This document shows, piece by piece, positions 58,693-64,000 of a DNA stretch of 64,000 nt. Source of the DNA: DASRDB01 sp035652815 (lineage in GTDB: Bacteria > Chloroflexota > Ktedonobacteria > Ktedonobacterales > Ktedonobacteraceae); the NCBI GenBank assembly GCA_035652815.1, contig DASRDB010000003.1, forward strand, positions 186,001 to 250,000. Reading direction: 5' to 3'. The notes below the pieces were generated by a model, which had not been told where the DNA came from, searched no databases, and was given only the letters and a program-made list of their open reading frames with translations. The stretch's first letter is position 1. Each line of letters opens with the position of its first letter. A program made the translations under genes and the position numbers.

Positions 58693-60348
58693 CTAGAAGA
58701 AGATGATGTTCAGCACGATTAAGATCACAATGGCTATGGCGGCAAGCACTACCGGTCGTTTATACCAAACGGTCTCTCTGACCTCGGCCTTTGGCGTCAG
58801 ACTGTAGACCAGCCCTTTCAGTTCGGCCTCAGGTTTGGGTGCGGTAAAGAGCGAGACGACAATGGTGACGACAAAGCAGATGGCCCAGGCGATGAGGGCG
58901 CGCCACATGCTGGAACCTTCGGAACTACCGAACGAGAAGAGATGGAGGAATTGCTCACCCATCCAGAGGGCGATTGAAGACAGCGTGCCAACTATCAAGC
59001 CAACAAAGCCGCCCCAGGGCGTGGTGCGACGCCAGAACATGCCAAGCAGGAAAGTTGCCAGCAGTGGCGCGTTCACTACCGAGAAAAGCGCCTGAACATA
59101 GTCCATAATGCTGGTGAAACCTGCCGCGATGTAGGCGGTGCCAACGCTGAGGATGATGCCTACGACGGTGACAATACGGCCCATCCAGAGATAGTGGCCG
59201 TCGGGCGCATCACGTTTGATATAGGAGCGGTAAATGTCGTAGGTCCAGACGGTGTTGAAGGCGGTGACGTTGCCTGCCATGCCGGACATAAACGAGGCGA
59301 GCAGGGCTGTGAGGCCAAGCCCGAGGATGCCGCTCGGGAAATAGTGCGCCATCGCAAACGGAATAGCCATGTTGTACGAATTCTGGAAGCCGCCGCCATG
59401 TCCGAGGCCAGGAAGGACGGAGAGAATAATCAGACCAGGGGCGATTGCCAGGAATGGGAAGAAAAGCTTGGGGAAGGTGGCGATCAACGGTGTGCGCTCG
59501 GCGGCAGCCTCGTCTTCGGCGGCGAGAGCGCGCTGCACAACCAGGAAGTCGGTACACCAGTAGCCAAAGCTCAAGACAAAGCCCAGGCCAAGTACAATGC
59601 CGATAAAGTTGACTCCAAACGGATTACTGTTGCCGCCAGTTCCGGCCCACAGGTGGAAGAAGGCGGGATTATTGACCCGCGCTTGCAGGCCTGACCAGCC
59701 ACCAACGTTAATCAGGCCGATGATGGTCAGGGGCAGTAGTCCGGCGACAATCAGGAAGAACTGGAGCGTCTCGTTGTAGATCGAGGATGAGAGGCCACCC
59801 AGCAAGATGTAGACCATGATGAACAGCGCGGCGAGCCAGATACAGGCGTCTAGCGACCAGCCGAGCAGCACATTGAAGACCAGCGCGGCGGCGTACATGT
59901 TGATGCCGCTTGTTAGCAGGGTCAGGACACCGAAGGTGATGGCGTTAAAACCTCGCGTTGCTTCGTTGTAGCGCAGCTTGAGGAAACCGGGCACCGAATG
60001 GGTTTTGCTGCCATAGTAGAATGGCATCATAAAAATCGCCACGAAGATCATGGCGGGAATGGCACCGATCCAATAAAAATGGGCTTGCAGAATACCGTAT
60101 TGCGCGGCGTTCGCGCCCATACCGAGAATTTCAAGCGCGCCCAGGTTCGCGCCGACGAAGGCTAAACCCGTTACCCAGCTTGGCAGCGAGCGGCCGGAGA
60201 GGAAGAAATCTTCCGACGATTTCATGCGGCTTCGCAGGATAAAGCCGATGCCAAGCGTGACGACAAAGTACACAGCGATGATGAGGTAGTCCACCCACCC
60301 AACATTGGGGGTGACACGCGCAGCAGGTGTCGATGCAAGAGTAAACAT
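58693..60348 (-). CDS. Sodium:solute symporter (SSS family)
   Basis: About 551 residues from ATG 60348 (GGAAGAA upstream), around 13-14 hydrophobic segments. Typical motifs: FFLSGRSLPSWVTGLAFVGANLGALEILG near the first helices and VYILLGGLSSSIYNETLQFFLIVAG in the middle; the sodium-site helix reads GLTALLASFMSGMAGNVTAFNTVWTYD. Resembles the SglT/sugar and solute transporter branch; the substrate is unknown. Confidence 0.9.
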   Translation of the reverse strand: MFTLASTPAARVTPNVGWVDYLIIAVYFVVTLGIGFILRSRMKSSEDFFLSGRSLPSWVTGLAFVGANLGALEILGMGANAAQYGILQAHFYWIGAIPAMIFVAIFMMPFYYGSKTHSVPGFLKLRYNEATRGFNAITFGVLTLLTSGINMYAAALVFNVLLGWSLDACIWLAALFIMVYILLGGLSSSIYNETLQFFLIVAGLLPLTIIGLINVGGWSGLQARVNNPAFFHLWAGTGGNSNPFGVNFIGIVLGLGFVLSFGYWCTDFLVVQRALAAEDEAAAERTPLIATFPKLFFPFLAIAPGLIILSVLPGLGHGGGFQNSYNMAIPFAMAHYFPSGILGLGLTALLASFMSGMAGNVTAFNTVWTYDIYRSYIKRDAPDGHYLWMGRIVTVVGIILSVGTAYIAAGFTSIMDYVQALFSVVNAPLLATFLLGMFWRRTTPWGGFVGLIVGTLSSIALWMGEQFLHLFSFGSSEGSSMWRALIAWAICFVVTIVVSLFTAPKPEAELKGLVYSLTPKAEVRETVWYKRPVVLAAIAIVILIVLNIIFF

Positions 60349-60526
60349 GACAATTCTTCCCTCGGTATTTAAAGCAGAAGGGTACAAACAGTCAGATATA
60401 CCGTTACACGCACCACCCCATGAAGGCGTTTCATGCTTTCGTAACTCGCGATATGGCTTGATTGATGCCCATTATTCGGGGTACAGTTCTTACAAGAAAA
60501 TAATTTGTTGCAGCAAAGGTGGCTAT

Positions 60527-61978
60527 ATGAATTCTTCAAACGAGATAGGCATTGCTATTGTTGGCGCGGGAATCGCGGGTTTGAATGCGGCATTGACATT
60601 GCAGGACGCGGGGATGAGCTGCGAGATTTATGAGGCATCAGACCGCGTGGGAGGGCGAATGCATTCGGACAGCATGAGTTGGGCGGATGGACAGGTCAGC
60701 GAATGGTGCGGAGAGTTCATTGATAGCGACCATACGGCGATACGTGGATTGGCGCGGCGCTTCGGGCTGCCGCTTATTGATCTGGGGCGAGGGAAAGGAG
60801 ATCGCACACAGAGCGTTCTCTACCTGGGCAATCATTACTATACGGGGGAAGAACTGGCGCGGGACTTTGGAGAGATTTATCCTGTTTTGGACCAACAAAT
60901 GAAGGAGGTGGGTTTTCCCACGACTCATACCCACTTTACAAAAGAGGGTCACAGGCTTGACCACTTGAGCGTGTTTGACTGGGTCGAGCGGTATGTGAAA
61001 GGCGGGCATGGAGCGCCAGTTGGACGCATGCTCGACAATGCCTGTACAGGCTTCTTCGGCCTGGATAGCCGCTTGCAGAGTTCGCTCAACCTGCTCTATA
61101 TGTTTGGGCCGCGAGCCGAGGAAGACGATGAAGATGAGGAGGAGATGGGGCCAATGCAGGGGAGCAGCAGGATTGCCGGGGGTAACGAGCGGCTTCCTAA
61201 GGCCATTGCCAATAGCTTACCGGAGGGGAGTATTCACCTCAAACATAGATTAGAGGCAATTGCGCGTGAAAATGGAGGTAATATCAGTCTAACATTTGCC
61301 ACGCCGAATGAGCCGTTAGAGGTAATTTGCAAGCATGTTATTCTCACGTTGCCTTTCAGTACGTTGCGGCATATTGATTATAAACAGGCGGGATTTGATG
61401 AATTGAAGCAGGTGGCGATTACACAGCTTGGATATGGGACGATTTCCAAGCTGTTCCTGCAATTCGATACGCGCTACTGGTATGAAGATGGTCCCTGGCC
61501 GCGCTCCAATAATGGATTTATCATTACCGATCTGGATATTCAGACGCTATGGGATAGCTCGATTGGTCAGCCGGGTAATAGCGGGTTGCTTGTGAACTAT
61601 ACAAGTGGACACCGGGGAGCCGCTTTCAAGCCGCCAGCGCCGTATACGACAACGGAATCAGCGCCGGAGATCGGGGTTTACGTGCAGCGCTGCCTGGAAC
61701 AATTGGAGCATGTCTTTCCAGGAATCAGCAAGCATTACCTGGGCAAGGGGGCGTTGAGTTATTCGACGGGTGATCCTCATCTATTGGGAAGTTATGCCTG
61801 CTGGCGGGTCGGGCAGTATACGCAATTCGCGGGGTATGAGAGAGTGCGGCAGGGCAATATTCACTTCGCTGGGGAGCATTGTTCGGTTGAGTTCCAGGGG
61901 TTTATGGAGGGAGCGGCGCGAGAGGGGGAGCGGGCCGCTTGTGAAATCCTCGAAGATGAAGGACTGAATGCTCACTGA
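60527..61978 (+). CDS. Flavin-dependent amine oxidase family protein
   Basis: About 483 residues from ATG 60527 (AAAGGTGG upstream). FAD Rossmann motif IAIVGAGIAGLNAALTLQDAG followed by YEASDRVGGRMHSDSM, the C-terminal block NIHFAGEHCSVEFQGFMEGAAREGERAACEI. Putative monoamine/polyamine oxidase type. Overlaps the end of the convergent DUF2252 gene by 7 bases. The frame runs open upstream but without a ribosome site. Confidence 0.88.
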   Translation: MNSSNEIGIAIVGAGIAGLNAALTLQDAGMSCEIYEASDRVGGRMHSDSMSWADGQVSEWCGEFIDSDHTAIRGLARRFGLPLIDLGRGKGDRTQSVLYLGNHYYTGEELARDFGEIYPVLDQQMKEVGFPTTHTHFTKEGHRLDHLSVFDWVERYVKGGHGAPVGRMLDNACTGFFGLDSRLQSSLNLLYMFGPRAEEDDEDEEEMGPMQGSSRIAGGNERLPKAIANSLPEGSIHLKHRLEAIARENGGNISLTFATPNEPLEVICKHVILTLPFSTLRHIDYKQAGFDELKQVAITQLGYGTISKLFLQFDTRYWYEDGPWPRSNNGFIITDLDIQTLWDSSIGQPGNSGLLVNYTSGHRGAAFKPPAPYTTTESAPEIGVYVQRCLEQLEHVFPGISKHYLGKGALSYSTGDPHLLGSYACWRVGQYTQFAGYERVRQGNIHFAGEHCSVEFQGFMEGAAREGERAACEILEDEGLNAH

Positions 61979-63420
61979 GACCCTGACGTGGATGGTACTC
62001 CTGGCAGCTTATTGGCCTTATATGTAGCGAGAAAGTTGGAGTAATCGCGCTCGGTTTGATCGGCATAGGTCTCGGCGAAGGTGACGATGGCGCGGTCAAA
62101 GGTATCACTGGGGCCGAGGTAGCCACTGATGGGCGCAGGATCACCGGAACGAGCATGAGCGCGAGCAAGTGCCCAGCCACAGAAGCGGCAATATTCGATA
62201 AAGCCCTCTTGAGAGAGGGTTTCCAGGTCGATGGTCAGCTTCATATCGCGGAGCTGGCGGATATAGAAATCGCGTGAATCCAGCTTTGTCCAGCCGAGAA
62301 AAACATCGCTGGCTGCCTGCATGAGACGCTGGCCGGAAACGACGCGCTGGCCGTGATTGGGATAGATGCTCGGGCCGAGATGGCGCTCCAGGACGGATGC
62401 CTGGGCCTCTTTGATCTGCAAGAATAAGGGGTCGCTGTCGTTGTTGCCCAGCAATAAGACCACGTAGCAGCGCGTGCCAACGCTGCCCACACCAACGACT
62501 TTTTGCGCGATATCCACAGGACGATACCTGCTGATGAGCAGGCGGCGGTCTTCCTGCACCGTTGGGCGGTAATCATCGATCAGCCCTTCGAGTTTGTCAG
62601 CCAGGTTTTCGTCGTGCAGGTGGACGATGAGCGGAGGATCATCCTTGATATGGTAGCGGCCACCAGTCTCCATTGCCAGCTTGGGAAAGGCCTGGAGGCT
62701 TGAGCGCTGACGTGACTTCTCGCGCTGCTTTTCGATATACCAGCGAAAGTTGCGCCTCACATATTGCATGGAACTCTCATAGTCGATACGCGAATACCAG
62801 ACATCGATATAGCTCATCTCGCTGTATTGCCACATGTGTTCGCGATATGATTGCACGCAGCCCAGCACAGCGCGTCGATTGGTCGCGGCGGGAAAGCCAT
62901 TTACGCGCCCTGCCACAATGATGCTGGCACTGATGCGCTTGATGTCCCATTCCCAGGGGCCGGGCAATGTCTCGTCAAAATCGTTGACATCGAAGACCTG
63001 GTTGCGTTCGGGCGTGGCATAGATGCCAAAGTTATTAAGGTGGGCATCACCGCAAATCTGCGTCTTGATGCCACTAACGGGAGTTGAGGCCAGGTCTTGC
63101 GCCATGACAATAGGTGTGCCGCGCAGGAAGGTAAAGGGCGAGATCGACATACGCTCAAAGCGCAGGGGGATAAGGTTGGACTGGCGGGTACGATTCTGCT
63201 CTTCTAACAGGCTCAATGGGTCGGGACGATTGGGGGCAGGCTTCCATTCGGCATGGCTGGAACGGGGCACTTTGTTACGCAGTTCCTTGCCAGCCGCTCG
63301 GCGCTCGGCCAACGATGGGACGCGGTGATTGTTGCCTGGAGATGGGCTGGATGCTTGCATAAGCTGTTCTCTTTCATTGGCTATCGTTGAATCGATTCGA
63401 GCCTGTTCTTCTAAGGACAT
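61972..63420 (-). CDS. DUF2252 protein (kinase-like fold)
   Basis: 482 residues. Diagnostic text: FTFLRGTPIVMAQDLA, ICGDAHLNNFGIYATPERNQVFDVNDFDET, and DIAQKVVGVGSVGTRCYVVLL. The family is distantly related to aminoglycoside phosphotransferases; the GDAHLNNFG and DVNDFDE segments would correspond to catalytic and metal-binding loops. Substrate unknown. Confidence 0.85.
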   Translation of the reverse strand: MSLEEQARIDSTIANEREQLMQASSPSPGNNHRVPSLAERRAAGKELRNKVPRSSHAEWKPAPNRPDPLSLLEEQNRTRQSNLIPLRFERMSISPFTFLRGTPIVMAQDLASTPVSGIKTQICGDAHLNNFGIYATPERNQVFDVNDFDETLPGPWEWDIKRISASIIVAGRVNGFPAATNRRAVLGCVQSYREHMWQYSEMSYIDVWYSRIDYESSMQYVRRNFRWYIEKQREKSRQRSSLQAFPKLAMETGGRYHIKDDPPLIVHLHDENLADKLEGLIDDYRPTVQEDRRLLISRYRPVDIAQKVVGVGSVGTRCYVVLLLGNNDSDPLFLQIKEAQASVLERHLGPSIYPNHGQRVVSGQRLMQAASDVFLGWTKLDSRDFYIRQLRDMKLTIDLETLSQEGFIEYCRFCGWALARAHARSGDPAPISGYLGPSDTFDRAIVTFAETYADQTERDYSNFLATYKANKLPGVPSTSGSQ

Positions 63421-63496
63421 AATAACAGATGTGTATCATCTTTGCTACTGATGGTTTTGGCAAAGCAGTTTAAAAAACCTATATCACATGCTTTCA

Positions 63497-64000
63497 TCAG
63501 AGAGATCCCCTTTCAGTGAAAAAATCCTCTCTCAAAATGGCATAGTTTTTGGTATCTCGAAAGGCCCCTTTGACAAAGCGCTTCTGTCTGGATAGGCCTT
63601 CAAAGCGCATTCCGGCTTTTTCCAGCACGCGGGCAGAAGCAATGTTTTCAGCCCAGGTGGAGGCATAAATCCGGTTGATCGTGGTCTGCTCAAACAGGTA
63701 GGCAATGACAGCGCCTAAGGCTTCGGTGGCATATCCCTTTCCCCAGTACTGCGTGCCGAGCCGATAGCCGACTTCTGCAGAGTGATGTATGTCACTCCAC
63801 TCTTGCATCTGAATCCTTCCAATGAAGCGCTGATTCTCTTTGAGTACAATCGCCCAGCAGAGCATGAACCGATCTTGATACCATTTGAGCAGTCTGTTCA
63901 GCGTGTGCGTTGCAGATTGAAGGGAGGTTTCCTCAGAGTGGCGGGAGTATCGGAAGGCTTCCGGGTCAGAATGGCAGACAAAGAAGTCCTCTGCATCCTC
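63497..64000 (-). CDS. GNAT-family N-acetyltransferase (N-terminus beyond the window)
   Basis: The frame is open to the right edge, so 167 residues are seen and the start is missing. The acetyl-CoA site is GYRLGTQYWGKGYATEALGAVIAYLF (Q/RxxGxG/A), then NRIYASTWAENIASARVLEKAGMRFEG. This is the RimJ/RimL-like branch, acetylating a protein N-terminus or small molecule. Substrate unknown. Confidence 0.88.
   Translation of the reverse strand, partial: EDAEDFFVCHSDPEAFRYSRHSEETSLQSATHTLNRLLKWYQDRFMLCWAIVLKENQRFIGRIQMQEWSDIHHSAEVGYRLGTQYWGKGYATEALGAVIAYLFEQTTINRIYASTWAENIASARVLEKAGMRFEGLSRQKRFVKGAFRDTKNYAILREDFFTERGSL

Noticed and set aside
1..64000. tRNA, rRNA, riboswitch and prophage signals
   Set aside because: No T-arm-like GTTCGAATC context with matching acceptor stem, no rRNA-like stretch and no phage structural genes were found by reading; short or divergent RNAs could be missed.

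Overview
The window looks like a chromosomal segment of a Ktedonobacteria-type Chloroflexota bacterium. That placement is inference from gene content: a split cytochrome b with Rieske protein, several very large AAA/TPR regulators, paired PP2C phosphatases, a PknB-type kinase, many sigma and two-component genes, and a swarm of dispersed palindromes. No rRNA, tRNA, CRISPR array or prophage was seen. Both edges cut genes: a carbamoyltransferase on the left and a GNAT acetyltransferase on the right.

Layout. 1-6.2 kb: carbamoyltransferase (partial), DUF1992 protein, LarC, a sigma-like factor, a YhaM-type HD/OB exoribonuclease and glycogen synthase. 6.4-11.4 kb: a minus-strand respiratory operon (cytochrome b N-half, cytochrome b C-half, Rieske, a cytochrome c-cupredoxin fusion, a polytopic membrane protein). 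11.6-18.6 kb: a NarL-type two-component pair, a zinc-ribbon membrane protein, a flavoprotein reductase, an OmpR-type regulator and an ECF sigma factor. 18.9-23.6 kb: an MFS transporter, an HTH-GAF regulator and a Ser/Thr kinase. 23.7-26.5 kb: a four-gene operon for carrier-protein-dependent cysteine synthesis (rhodanese-ThiF, CysO-like carrier, CysM, JAMM protease). 26.9-34.5 kb: an FAD oxidoreductase, a redoxin, a PP2C module, a DMT transporter and SpeD. 34.8-43.6 kb: two large paralogous DUF6788-AAA-TPR regulators. 44-47.3 kb: TetR, DUF6114, DUF6230 and a secreted protein. 47.3-48.3 kb: a REP-associated transposase (RAYT) wrapped in REP repeats. 48.6-53 kb: a principal-type sigma factor and a second PP2C module. 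53.4-58.3 kb: HicBA, an intradiol dioxygenase, an acyl-CoA ligase and an amidohydrolase. 58.4-64 kb: a sodium:solute symporter, an amine oxidase, a DUF2252 protein and GNAT.

The most striking feature is a REP/RAYT system. At least twenty short palindromes carry a GTAG foot next to a hairpin, often as inverted pairs (BIME-like). They fall into several stem families that differ in sequence but share the foot and overall architecture. The RAYT gene at 47547-48080 takes its stop codon from the GTAG foot of one copy. Copies of another family lie inside reading frames and are translated, giving peptides such as VGTRFIAS and DAMNRVPT; two groups flank the remnant of a lost BTAD domain in one large regulator. 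This resembles the protein-coding palindromic elements of Rickettsia, but with a candidate mobilising enzyme in the same window.
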